A DNA stretch of 64,000 bases. Source: Bemisia tabaci (taxonomy: Eukaryota; Arthropoda; Insecta; Hemiptera; Aleyrodidae). The stretch spans positions 86,502,411 to 86,566,410 of the forward strand of contig NC_092793.1 of NCBI RefSeq assembly GCF_918797505.1, given 5' to 3'. Below, in pieces: positions 44,603-56,134 of this stretch (position 1 is the stretch's first letter; each line of letters starts with the position of its first letter). A program made the translations under genes and the position numbers. The notes beneath the pieces are model-generated. The model saw only the letters and a list, made by a program, of their open reading frames with translations, did not search any database and had not been told where the DNA came from.

Positions 44603-45639
44603 CCCGAGACGGACTAACAAAGGCCTCCGGTGCTACAAACATTTTAAAGCCAAAAATTCGACCCCGGTGAGCTCCACTTCCCGGGACAAAAGCCCCGTTT
44701 GCCCCCCCCCCCCACCCCGTAACGGGGCGAATCTTTCCGTTCCAGCGCAGTGCACCGAATCAGGTCTTCGAGGCCTCAACAAGGAAACCTCGGGAAAAGA
44801 TCCGCCGTCGCTACTTCAACGGTTGCCGGATGAACTGCAGTGGGAAAAGCCTGGGTTCGGGCGTCATATGACAAATAGTGAAATTGAGAGAGAGAGTCAA
44901 CAAATTTTTAACTCAAAGGGGAAAGATAATTTAGTAGAGCTCCGTTTGATGCTGCTCAGCTCGCGCACCACTACTTCTTTCTACTTCGTATAAGAAGTTG
45001 AAGCTAGTTTTACAACCTACAGAGATTTATTTAATTTAAATTGAGATTTGGCAACAGTTTCCGCAGATAGAAATTCATCCCATCCCATCCCATCCCATCC
45101 CACCTATAATCCCACCTATAATAGTTACCCGACCTATGTCGTCAATTCTTTCGTTCACGATAACTATCGTTAGATTTACGTTAGCCTCTTCAAATTTTGC
45201 AATTTTGTCCATTTTGGTCTTATGAAGAACTGTATAGATTTTCTGTTAAATCGCATTTACCGTTTACTTATAAACGGTAATTAACGTAAGTGCCCTACTT
45301 ACGCTGTTTTCCACTAAACTGTTCTTATGAAAGTTCCATTCCTTGGTTTCCTTGGTAACCTTTGCTTGCTATCAGCTGATGTTTTACCTATTATATTTTC
45401 TGCATCGATGCATTTATCTCTTCCTCGATTTTCCTAGTATAGTCCAGTCAATAACTTATCATTTTACTTCGCATAATCTGGGAAAACTTCCTGGCATACC
45501 TAGGCTTTCTGTGCGTTTTAGCGCTAAATCCAAATCTGAACTTTGCTATCTTCGATTTTTGAGACTTTTTACTCCCAGGAAAAATGAAACAATTTAGGAC
45601 CCTGCTAAAAATAAGTGTAAATGTAAGCATATTGATAGC
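44603..45639. other. No gene recognised; short ORF and CATCC microsatellite
   Basis: An open frame of 137 codons (44580-44993) contains a poly-proline run from a C tract and no known domain; its start lies in the duplicated unit, so it is probably spurious. 45074-45102 is a (CCCAT)n repeat followed by CCACCTATAAT repeats. The remainder is anonymous. Confidence 0.35.
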
Positions 45640-46025
45640 AATGTGCTAGTATTCAGTTTTCAAGCGTAATACTGAGTAACCTAATGTTAGCAATATGTCG
45701 GTACTATACCAGCTATGTGTGAGCATTGAGTTCGTTAGTGATACACTATATGATTATATCCTAGCCATATGTGTGTTATACGTTGGCATTAAGTTGGTCA
45801 GCATTATACTAGTATTACACTCAGCGGTGTAATGCTAACCATATACGAGTTATATGTTAGTATTAAGCTGGCCAGCATTATACTAGTAATATACTCAGCA
45901 GTGTAATGCTTACCATGTACGAGTTATATTTTAGCATTAGCTTAGTCAGCAATAAACGAGCATTATACACTCAAAAGTGTAATGCTAAACATATACGAGT
46001 TATGTGTCAGCATTAAGTTGATCGA
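45640..46025. repeat. Degenerate tandem repeat of about 95 bp
   Basis: Three to four units share GTGTAATGCTAACCATATAC, GAGTTATATGTTAGCATTAAG and ATTATACTAG. Related copies lie at 54905-55140 and 56020-56130. Confidence 0.8.
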
Positions 46026-46051
46026 GTAGGTAGGTATTACAATCCAGAGTC

Positions 46052-46104
46052 ATAGAATAATAACTATCGCTGACGAAGCTAGCGAAGCTATTTATTATTC
46101 TATG
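46052..46104. repeat. Short hairpin (small MITE remnant)
   Basis: CATAGAATAATAA is inverted as TTATTATTCTATG around a GAAGCTAGCGAAGC centre. Confidence 0.5.
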
Positions 46105-46384
46105 CCAGATAGTGTCATACTACTTAGGGGTTATGTATGGGGTAGTGTTGTACAATGAGTTATGTATTGACATTAAATTATAAGTTCATATTAATAACTA
46201 GGGGATGACTATATCTTATCGGTTGCCAAAAGCGATTTTCAAAACTGCGAAAGAAAATGAAATATATAGGTACAGGAAAATGGAAAATAAATAATAATTC
46301 CCCAGAATTATTGAGAAAGTCAATGATAATGACACTGATTAGATTTCTTGAGGAAGTCAATTATGTAAGTATTTTTCAAATCCT

Positions 46385-46735
46385 GTAAATTTGGGTCCAT
46401 TTGGAAATTTCAGGAAAAATGAGTGCTTTCACTAAAATTACTTTTTTTATTTTTCTGTTACTGCTAAGGTGAATGCTGGAGGCATTAAAAAATGGGCATA
46501 AAATAAAAATAAAAAAGCAAAGGCTCATTGTACAAGGACGTTAAGAAAAATGACTTCTTCGCAAGAATGTAGGTAATCCTCAAATTAAAGAAACTGTCAG
46601 TAAGACCAACACTCTACCATTTTCCTTTAAATATAATTGTTAGCAGAAATAAGAAGTAAAGAAATGTTTTATTGTTTTATTTTCTCATTGGAAAAAAAGC
46701 ATTATGAACTAAAAAATTTACAATTTAAAATTAGG
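46385..46735 (+). repeat. Dispersed repeat, copy 1
   Basis: It parallels 57975-58345 in the same orientation with clear but diverged similarity (CATT(T/C)(G/T)GAAATT(T/C)CAG, GGCATTAAAAAATGG/GGCGTAAAAAAATTG, CTACCATTTTC). No coding potential; possibly a LINE or MITE 3' part. Confidence 0.55.
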
Positions 46736-46982
46736 TACATGTATTTAGAAGACATCAGCGTGCATATACACACGGTAATAAAACACGAAATTTCTCTCAA
46801 TATAGGACTAAACTTTAATCCTTATCTAAATTATAATAGCACTCTGTAATGCACGAACGATCATTGAATTATTTCGTGAGCATTAGATTGACATATCAAA
46901 TGACATCGATACGGAGACAAGGATTTTTTCAGCTTTACACTGCTGAGTGTAAAACTGGGTGATGAGTGTTTACCAGTCACGG

Positions 46983-46996
46983 CCACCAGATGGCGC
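46983..46996 (+). promoter_or_regulatory. CTCF-like motif
   Basis: CCACCAGATGGCGC matches the conserved animal CTCF core CCASYAGRKGGCRS at all 14 positions. CTCF is an insulator/architecture protein present in insects. A single motif in repeat-rich DNA is only suggestive. Confidence 0.4.
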
Positions 46997-47689
46997 CGTA
47001 CTCGTCAATGTGCGATTCCCGTTTTCTCTGGGCCCAAGCCTGCCTCGGATGAATGGTTTTGGTCTCGTTATTCTTCTGACTTGTTAAGGTGTTTATGATT
47101 TACTTCAACTTTAATAGGTATTATTAAACTAACATTAACTAGAAAGTCCCCAAAGTTTGGAAAACTTTTAAGGCAGCATTAAAGTCACCACATATCTCAA
47201 GAACTGCAAAGTTTAATCTTTTGTACCTATCATCTTTTATTTCCCATTTTCAAGTGTCGGTTACGTAACCGACACAATTTGGCAGGGCCGCCATGTTTGC
47301 GTGGACCTCCAGCAGTTCCGCGGGAGGAGCGACACCTGTGATTCAATGACTTGTTCGTCAATCACTATAACTTTGTATTGAGTCAAAATATTTCAAAGCT
47401 GGAAAAAGGAAGTTTAATACCTTTAGAATGAAGTACCTAATGGAATTTGTTTAAAATTGGTGCACTTTGATTTTGAAGGTGTTGCACAATTTAGCTGTTC
47501 CTGTTATCTTGAAATCACCCTTATGAAGAACTAAAACTAACTTCTAACTTAACTTAACCTAACCTAATATGATTTTAAAGTCGTTAATGTGTTCCTAAAG
47601 TCACCACTTGCGATCCAGAACCTAGGACATGGTCAACACATCTCACCTGAGTGCCTCTTGTATCCACCTAAAAAAGGCCACATTCCTCT
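46997..47689. other. No gene seen
   Basis: Anonymous; GTTACGTAAC lies at 47261 and a short CTTAACCTAACCTAAT stretch near 47553, too short to be called telomeric. Confidence 0.4.
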
Positions 47690-48290
47690 ATCCACGCGAT
47701 TCCTCAATCTTACCTGGGCTCATGGGACGCATCCTCTCTTCGAGCACTCTCAAGTTGGATAGGTAGGAACACGATCGACCTGACAGGCATGAATACTCCC
47801 GAATGTGAGCAAAATGCGACGGATCATTCAAAAAGGTAGAAGGAAAAAGGTCCCGGTAGATGGTCCTTAGAAAAGGTAGGATGTAGGCAAGGATGCGAAG
47901 CAAGCTTACCTCTGAGACGGGACTCATTGCGACGCGAGGGAGTAGGGTCAAGCATACCTTCTTGTTAGTGCTGAAATAAGTTTAGGAAGGAATGGGGCGC
48001 TCCATTGCCGCGACGAGCCCGCAGGAGCCTCCTCTCCTGCAGCGGCTGGCCAAAATGGGGTGGGGGGCTGACAAGTATAGGGAAGAGTATACACTGTATA
48101 TCCGCCTAACAGAGGGCAGGGCGGCTCGGCTAAGCCCGAGCTCTGAGGCTCCGCTATCGATCGGGTTGTCATGGTTACCACGGCTCAGATTCTCATCACG
48201 GGCATCTAATGCCAATATACCGCACACAGCGCTGCTCTGTCGCGTCGGCCCGGGATGCTATTCCACCCCTCGGTCCATCTTGACTCCCTA
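47690..48290 (-). other. Candidate 5' exon region of a minus-strand host gene
   Basis: The DNA is GC- and CpG-richer than its surroundings. On the minus strand there are three good splice donors: AAGAAG|GTATGC (about 47958), TCAGAG|GTAAGC (about 47910) and CCCAG|GTAAGATT (about 47717). ATG codons just upstream of the last two read ATGAGTCCCGTCTCAGAG and ATGAGCCCAG. No protein family is recognised and no downstream exon can be identified, so this may be a 5' untranslated exon set or coincidence. Confidence 0.3.
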
Positions 48291-48540
48291 TCGAGCTTCA
48301 CTGCCAGATGTAGCGATTTTTCTCGAATTTCTATCGAGCACTTTCCCAATCATTTCTGTCAGCAGTAACACGTGCGTAAAAGTAATCGTCTACATCTGTA
48401 TCTTTAGTCATAGGGAATCTATTTTGCAACATAGTTAGAGATATGACTCCTCAATAATACTTACAAATATTAACTTACATGCGACAGAAAATTTATAATC
48501 TCCCGGAATTGATGAGCTTACCACTAAATGATAAAAAATA

Positions 48541-49995
48541 CTAGGGGGCCCTGCCCCCTGACCGCTACGCGGCCCAACCCCCTGGAGGGCGCTGCGCGCT
48601 CTCAGGCCCGCTTCGCAGGCCCTATACGTATATGTACAGGCAAAAATGTTCTTCCATTTTAATACACCATTTTGTGTTTAAGCTGCATCGACTTCAAAGT
48701 TTTTAACGTAACACTCAGATTGGTAAATGATGAGGAAAAGCTGAATGTACATATTTGGTACTGATAGAGGCAGTATATTGACGGCTAAACTCGGGAAACA
48801 TGCATCTCAATTTGCGACGTCGTATACTTCTCGTCAACCTTATTTTTTTCTTCTTTTTTTTTCTTTTATTAAACAACGTGCTAAATGTTTTGAAAACGAC
48901 TGTGATTTCACTTCTGCTCGAAGAATATTCTGTGAAAATTTAAAGCGATAAAATCGACTCCTTTCCCTTCGAAATCTTAAATTAGATGCGGAAATCTTGA
49001 AACACCGTGAGCAAGGTACGTGGTTTTCGACTTCAGCCATCGGTATGCAAAGAAAGCTCTTATGCTATGCAATAATCGCTAAGATTGTGGAATCCGGTAC
49101 ATATTTTTCGGCGAATCTAGTCCTCATGCATTTCTATATTTTGACAGAAAATGTGCGCCGAACTTTCAAAAAATGTATTTTTTGACATTTTTTCACATCC
49201 GCACGTTGAATTTATCTTTTCTTTTCAATTTTTTCGTGTGCGAAAGGAAATGGATTTTAATCGGGCTGCGTTGAATAGACACGCGTCAAGTCGTGTGTAG
49301 ATGAACTCGAGAAAAGAAAGAAGTGAAGAGTTAGTTGAGCTGGAAACTAATCTTAACTCAATTTTTTGGAAAATGCGACTTGATGGGTTTTTGTAAAAGC
49401 AGTTCACTTATTGGAGAAATTTCCATTTAGTGTGTTATTTTTAAATGCTTAATTAAAAAAAAATCGGATTACGACCGTTGAGAGTTAATAATATTTGGTC
49501 CGTCCCGACGCGACGCAGCGCCTGCCTTCTCACTTTGTATCTGCTTTTAATATTTATAAAAATTCAGCAATCAAGTATCGACCAATGCCACGATCAAAGC
49601 CGGGAGAATGAGGAAAAATTGGGTAAAAACCTTATACCTTGGACCTTGAACCTTGAATACTGAGCGATGCACCGTTCCTCAACACTCTCGGAATGAGGAG
49701 CCCTACACGAAGTTTTCCACTGTTCTACTGTTATTCGAGTCACTCAGGTAGAATCCCGCACCTAAACGTTTCTAGCGGAAACGACATAGTATCTCTCACG
49801 CTATTAACATTACACATCAGTAAAAGACATGAGCCTTAAAAGCTCTACAACAATACAAGTTCGGGGTTTCATAATTTTTTGCACATCTACAGCTATTACA
49901 GATGACATACATGTAGGTAAAGATCATCCTTATCGGTCCGGTAGTTTGTCAGAAATAGTGCTTCCAAGATTTTGCTTGTAGCTGTACGATATAGA
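48541..49995 (-). mobile_element. Helitron-like element A (1455 bp)
   Basis: On the minus strand it starts A|TCTATATCGTACAGC and ends in the GC-hairpin cluster CCCCCTAG|T, the rolling-circle signature. Copy B (56135-56949) shares both ends. A carries an extra internal segment (about 48752-49399) absent from B. No Rep/helicase gene. The 3' hairpins match 380-463. Confidence 0.75.
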
Positions 49996-51057
49996 TTTTG
50001 CGTACGACACTAGTCAAGAAAAAATTCTCAGATGGCAAAAAACTTTAACTAGGGGTCTATTCAGAGTTTTAGTGCTGATTCCAGAGACAGCTCCCGTTTT
50101 TCTGGATAGGTTGAAAAATTGAAAGATTGAAAAAAAGACAGGCTAATCTTTAAAAAAATCTACAACGATTTTTCATCATTCATTAAGATTAATATAGGTA
50201 TTTCCACGATGGTTTCTTTTCAGGCGAGTCCAAACCCCGTTTTCCCTTTCCCTTTAATTTCCAAAACAAGCTGATGAATCCAACACGACGTGGTGTTGGA
50301 AGAGCGCGCCATAAGAATATATCTGCATAATCACATTCATGCTTATCCTTGTTTTTAGTTACCTATTGAACGTATTTTAGAAACGCCTTAAAATAATTGT
50401 GAGTTAGGTACCTATATTAATCTCACCAAAAACATTTCCATGTAAATATGAGCCACCAAGTTAAAAATATTAACATCCGTCGCCGAAAATACGGTGATAT
50501 CCCAAAAAATAGACGCCAAGTAAAATTCATTACCTAACATTAATTTAAAGTTTCTCCTCCCTTCAACAATAAGCGTCCAGCCCACCTTCAAACGAGGGGC
50601 TTCAAGGAAGCTCATCGACGGAACTGTTGACTGTTGCCTTTCAAAGATCGTCGGCCCGACGATCTTTGAAGGTCGCCGATGTGCTCGGGATAAGTACATC
50701 ACAGATCGGATCTTGAGATTTTCAAGGAATTCCGTGCAGAAATGGCTGGTGCCAGTTTGAGAGCCCCAGTTTGAAAGTGCTGGCTGGACGCTTTACTATC
50801 GCGAAAACGCAAGATACTTAAGTATAGATATAAAAAAAAAAAATTTAAAAATCGATCGTAAAAAAATTTTCGTAGTTCAAAGCAACTTCTGTCATCACAG
50901 CTTGCGTTTGGTTTATTTACGGTCAGCCGTAAATCAAATAAACATTAGGTAATCTCACCCAATGAGAGACTGTAAGCACAACTCATAGGCTACTTGCGAC
51001 AGCGGGACCAAGTTTAACAAAAATCAAGTTACCAATTTCAGAAGGTAAGATAGCAAT
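49996..51057. other. No gene seen; perfect inverted repeat at 50641-50669
   Basis: 50030-50110 matches, in reverse, part of 40520-40570 and 42780-42830 (ACGGGAGCT, AATCAGCACTAAAA, CCCCTAGTTAAAG). 50641-50669 is TCAAAGATCGTCGG inverted around one base. Otherwise anonymous. Confidence 0.45.
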
Positions 51058-51310
51058 TTGGGCCACATTCGCCATATTGGATTTGCGACTTTTTAACATT
51101 GGACTAAAAATTCGAGTGTCTCGCCGAAAAATACTGCCAACTGCCATGTTTCGCGGAAATCGATGACATAGGAGCTGAGATAGCATTTTAGGCCACATCC
51201 GCCATCTTCGATTTGCGAATTTTGAAAAGGTGACCAAAAATTCGAGTTTCTCGTCAAAAAATACAACGTACAAAGTTTCAAGAAAATCGATGGAACAGGA
51301 GCCGAGATTA
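51058..51310. repeat. Tandem dimer, about 128 bp unit
   Basis: Units share GGCCACAT(T/C)CGCCAT, GATTTGCGA, AAAAATTCGAGT, GAAAATCGATG and GGAGC(T/C)GAGAT. Non-coding. Confidence 0.75.
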
Positions 51311-51320
51311 TAGTACCTAT

Positions 51321-51650
51321 TATAGGGAGAGTATGGACATGTCGAAAATTTCGAGATTAGGTGATGGAGCTCTTAGACCAAAAGGGTAGGCAATCTGTGA
51401 ATTTAAATTATCTAGAGTGATTTATAATCACAAATGTTAGGAACTGTCGTTGGCAATGCACGTATTTGACTTGGTTTTTGCATAAACTTACTCATTTTTG
51501 CGGAAGAATGCTTACTTATGAATTTTCTTGTCCATTTTCGTTTGATACTGGAGTCTAAAGATTAACAGTAACATTTTTCATTTTCAAAGGTTACCTACCC
51601 TTTTGGGCCCTAAGAGCTTCATATTTCGAGTTGTCCATACTCTCCCTATA
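51321..51650. mobile_element. 330-bp MITE, TA-flanked
   Basis: TATAGGGAGAGTATGGACA and TTGTCCATACTCTCCCTATA are inverted ends; a CTCTTAGACCAAAAGGGTAG / CTACCCTTTTGGGCCCTAAG pair lies inside. A fragment of the same family is at 30790-30990. Confidence 0.8.
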
Positions 51651-51671
51651 TAGGTACTCAAGCCGAGATTA

Positions 51672-52125
51672 GAGTCCCTTTATACCCAGAGTAAGACATC
51701 TCGATTATCAGCTGGCTAGCAGCCAGCCTTGGCTGGCCATGGAGGCACAAAAAAGTGCACCCAAACGAACGAAATTGAGGGATAAGGATAAGGAATCCTG
51801 CGATGTCTGTCATCCAAAACCAACATCAACAAAACTGATCCGAACCTAACCAAAAAAATTTCAATAAAATACAATTAGATTGATTAGTGGATAATTTATC
51901 TTAATCCACTTTTATTTTGGTGCGATGAAAATAACAATTCACTCTTGATAAACCACAATTTAGTTATATTGTCATTACTTTTGTTCACATTCGAGGTACC
52001 GCCATCTTTGTACACTCATTTGTGACTCCATGAGCGAGAATCAATCATAATTGGATTTTTTTTTTTTTGGCCACTTTCAGCTCAACCAAAAGTGAGATGT
52101 CGTAACTCTGGGTATAAAGGGACTC
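51672..52125. mobile_element. 454-bp MITE, TA-flanked
   Basis: GAGTCCCTTTATACCCAGAG at the left is inverted as CTCTGGGTATAAAGGGACTC at the right, and ACATCTC/GAGATGT extends it. TA lies on both sides (51670-51671 and 52126-52127), as for Tc1/mariner-type insertion. The sequence outside then joins the 52133 element. Confidence 0.85.
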
Positions 52126-52132
52126 TATTTGC

Positions 52133-52478
52133 AGCCAGTGTTTTCATTCAATAATGTTGTAATTGCTCACGCATGACACAAATACCTGCACCACACATAA
52201 AGAGGAAATGTCAAAGTTGAATAAAATATTTACTTGAAGTGAGATATAAGGCTCTTTCCGGGACCACATCCGGCGTTGTTTTGAAAAATAAAACTTAAAT
52301 TTTCGGTACTTCTCCGTTCACCGAATTTTTTTAAAAATTTTTTTGAGATTATGTTCACATGTTCTAGATGGCTTACGTCATAATGACGGTTTACCGACTG
52401 TAAAAAAACTAATAGGGTAGAAATAAAGAGGAATGGCCCAGTTACCCCTCCGCCCAGTTACCCGACCTCACCTTATAA
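52133..52478 (-). mobile_element. Uninterrupted paralog of the 29262 MITE
   Basis: Reverse-oriented copy whose uninterrupted CCTTATATCTCACTTC reveals the empty Helitron site of 29488/30032. About 345 bp; no gene. Confidence 0.85.
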
Positions 52479-52872
52479 TTTTTAAAATTTAGTTCACTCA
52501 CTTGCGACGAATTGCGTTTGTGTTGTGCAGACGCGTTTGCGTTTCAAGCAAGCGGCTCATCATCGGTGTGACTTCGAGTAGATTCCTGACTTGAGCCGTA
52601 TCGATGATGAGCTGCTCGCTCGGAACCCGTCCACACAATACCCAAGAGATCACGGCAATAAGGGCGTAAACTAAATTTTATAAAAATGTTTAAGTATTGC
52701 TGCCAGAACTTGAGGAGTCTTAGAATAGTCGTATTTTGTTCCGAGGCAACATTCGCAACATGTTGGGAAAACAAGCAACAATCGCATTTTGTTCGAAGTT
52801 GTTCTGTGTTGTGGGGACGGGGCTGATTTTCGCGCGCAAAATTTGGGAACCCCTACTGCGACATTGTTGTAC

Positions 52873-53140
52873 AACAACTGGACTGAGTTTAACAGAAAGG
52901 AACCAAGCCACATCAGCTATTGCCAAATTTAACAGGGAAATTACAATTTTTTACGAGAGAATGTCTATGCAGATTCCTTTGAAAATTTGAAGGAATTTGC
53001 TTTGTATTATGGAAAAAATTCACTGAAATTTGCACAAAAATCTGCACAACCGTTTTCATGTGAAACTAAAATTGCCCGATTAAATTTGGCAATAGCTGAT
53101 GTGGCTTGGTTCCTTTCTGTTTAACGCGGTCCAACTGCAA
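52873..53140. mobile_element. Short foldback element
   Basis: AACAGAAAGGAACCAAGCCA and CATCAGCTATTGCCAAATTTAA on the left are inverted at 53085-53125; about 75 bp per arm. Non-coding. Confidence 0.75.
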
Positions 53141-54904
53141 CTTGCTCAGAGGCTAGGCGTCTTTATGTTGTTGCCCAGGACAACGCTGTTTTCTAACCTA
53201 AAATTGGAATTCGCGTTCTCATTGGTTGTTCAGAATCACGCAAAAGATACAAGAAAAAAAAACAGAAACAATTTTTTGTTTCGAAAAAATACGACTACTT
53301 TAGTATCATTATCTGTTTCGGTATTAAAGTAATCACTGACTTCGGATCCAGATTTTAGGAGCGCAAAGTGGTGGATTTTTTCGCAACTAACGCTGAAGAT
53401 TCACCAAAAAATTGATTCTACAGAATGGGAAATTCAAATTTTTCGCGAGGTGCTTCGTTAAAATTGTTTCATATTTGGACCAATTAGTGCTCTATGCTTC
53501 GTGAATAAGTACTCAATTCGTCTGAATAAAATTCTTAGACGTCACAGTCCAGGTACATTTGTTGCACCAAAATTTTCGAAATCCATACCACAGTTTGCGT
53601 GGAATCTGCATCTATTCCTACTTAATTTTTGCATTAAATTACCTAGTTTTATGTGCGTTTTTGTTGTCGGCCACAGCGCCACCACCTTTTCAAACTGCTT
53701 TTCACTGTTGCCGCAGCTAACAGACTTTGTCTGGTGGTAGGTGGTGGGCTACCTCAGCATCTCAGAAATTTGGCTCGGGGGACCCTGGAAGGACTCTTGT
53801 GGGAACTCCCAAAACTTGAAAACCTCATATAAGTAAGGGAGGACTTTTCCTTGGTTAGGGGGCTACGAAATATTTTAGCACTCAAAGAATTTTTGAGCCA
53901 GACCGACACTGCCGTCACGTCACCGATGATATGCATAAGTACCTACTCAAAATCTTGAAGGGGATTTTTGCGCAAGCAACAGGTTTTTAAGATCGTAAAT
54001 AATTTGTGAATTTTTGTTTCTTTTGGCGTACTACAATTTAAATAACTTATAATACGTAATTGATGTGAAAATACGAACGTTTGTCTCTGCGCCTCAGTTA
54101 AATGCATTTTCACTCCACTCCCTTTAATTTACAGTAAACCGAGTAAAATGTCCATTTTCACCTTTATAGGCACGATTTGAATCAACGAGATTTTAAACAT
54201 GTAAGTATGCTTTAGCTAGAACGACGGTGACAGTTATTAGTTCGCTATTCCGACAATATATATAGGCGTCGAATTTCTCCGCTTGTTTTTAGTCTATGGT
54301 CTGCTGTGCTGTTCGAAGATACGCTGAGAGCGGAGCATTATAATCTCCGATCATGGACGAGTCGCCATTCTCCCTTCGTAACTTGCAGCTCCGCGTATAT
54401 TTTGCAATGATGGCAGCAAGAGAAGTGCCACGCCGGGCGGGGAGATCAATATATCGTCGTTGCCATGACGCCCTTCTGGACCAGCCGGGCAGACAGGGTG
54501 ACGCTCCTTCATCCCCTACCTTCCCCTCAACATCTGATATCAAGCTCGAACTGCTTTGCCACCCCTTTTCCGCGTTGCAAAATCGTGGAAACCCCCGAGT
54601 TTGCCCAGTACAGTCCGACGAAAAAGGACCCGAGCGATGAAACTATTTGATTTATTAAAAGAATATTATCATAACATTTTTTAAGACCTCAAGCAAAAAA
54701 AAGATCTTCGTGGTGGATTAAAATTCACGGATACTCCTACAAATCAGATTTCTGATCGTAGAACAAAGGAGATCTCTCCGGCAGAATAGGTGCCACGCCA
54801 GTAAGTAATGACTTAAACGCGTATACTTGTGTTTACTCAGACCCAAACCTTGATGCATATGGCTTGAGATGTGTGAAGATTATCAACGGAATCGTATCCC
54901 AGCC
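53141..54904. other. No gene recognised
   Basis: A TATA-like TATATATAGG at 54257-54266 precedes a GC-richer stretch with a 95-codon frame (54353-54640) containing MMAAREVPRRAGRSIYRRCH. I recognise no domain. It could be a decayed exon. The rest is anonymous. Confidence 0.3.
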
Positions 54905-55140
54905 AAAAATGAGTGTTATGTAAGTTAATTGTTAGCAAGGTGCTAGTAAGAGTTTACTAGCATAATACTAAGTAGGTAACACAAAATGAGCACCAGCTAT
55001 GTATGGGAATTAAATTCGTTAGGGATACATCCACTTCCACTAAATGATTATAATTTAACCATAGGTGAGCCATGAGTTGGCATTAAGTTGACCAGTATCT
55101 TACGCGTATTACACTCAACAGTGTAATGCTAAGCATATCG
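54905..55140. repeat. Copy of the 45640 repeat family
   Basis: Shares TTACACTCAACAGTGTAATG, GGCATTAAGTTGACCAG and GAATTAAATTCGTTAG with the tandem array at 45640-46025. It is separated from a further piece at 56020-56130 by other elements. Confidence 0.65.
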
Positions 55141-55430
55141 ACGGTATAAGCCGGCAATCACATAACTCGGTTTGTGACGTCGCAGACTTCCTGTCATATT
55201 CCATTTTTTAAACGGAAAACAACTCAACGGCAATTCTTGAAAACTGCCGAGACTTTTCTTCTCTGTGCGAAGAAAATTCTGCAAAAACTTCAAGGAATGA
55301 TGTCAATTTGCTCTCTTTTAAAAAAATACCTAACATATTGTAGGCGGAGATTTTCAGACACCGCAAACGAGATTTATGTAATTGCGGACCTACGCCGTGA
55401 TCGATATACGCGAGTATTTGTTGTCACTAA

Positions 55431-56011
55431 GGCCTTGTCTCGACGGCGGTGCAACTGTTGAGGGAATTAGGTGCAACTGTAGCGAGTTTGTTGCACCAAC
55501 CGAAATTCCCTGTCTCGACGCGCACGCATGTGTTCCTGGAACTTTTAGGCGGGAATATTTGAACAATATTAATTTTTCTAGGTTGAACGATGTCAATTGA
55601 GATAACTGAACTGATAATTATGAACGGGAGGTGAATATTTTGCGTTATGTCGACCAGGTATAAAACAAAAAACAATAACATAACTCAGATATGGATAAAA
55701 AGAAAATCTATTTGATAAAATTTTATTTTCCTACTGTAGTGATATGCTACAAACGAAAATATAAAATCGATACTGAAATGTGTACAAATATTTCTAAATA
55801 ATAACCGCTCCGAAATAAAACACCCGTAATACACTCTCGCTTCACGTGTAACCAGCGTTTATCAATTCAAAACATCGAAGGTAAACAACTGTTGAGGTTC
55901 CAGATTTCTGACCTTGAAAGTTTCACTTATAAGTGAAACATTTTTGAGACACTTCCTTCCTTCAACAGTTGCGCCAATTTCCCTCAACAGTTGCGCCGTC
56001 GAGACAAGGCC
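55431..56011. mobile_element. PIF/Harbinger-type MITE (581 bp)
   Basis: GGCCTTGTCTCGACGGCG is inverted at the right end, followed inside by GCAACTGTTGAGGG and its complement. TAA flanks both ends (55428-55430 and 56012-56014), the 3-bp TWA target typical of PIF/Harbinger. No transposase. Confidence 0.8.
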
Positions 56012-56134
56012 TAAGTTGATCGGCATTAAACAAGTGATCGGCATTAAACAAGTATTACAGTTATTACACTCAAAAGTGTTATTCAAGATATATGTGAGTT
56101 AAATATTGGCATTTAGTTGAACAGTATAAAACAA

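Noticed and set aside
44580..44993. 137-codon proline-rich frame
   Set aside because: Its proline run comes from a C homopolymer and its start lies in duplicated repeat DNA; no family recognised.
47551..47566. TTAGG-like telomeric repeat
   Set aside because: Only about two units on a degenerate background; too short for a telomeric tract.
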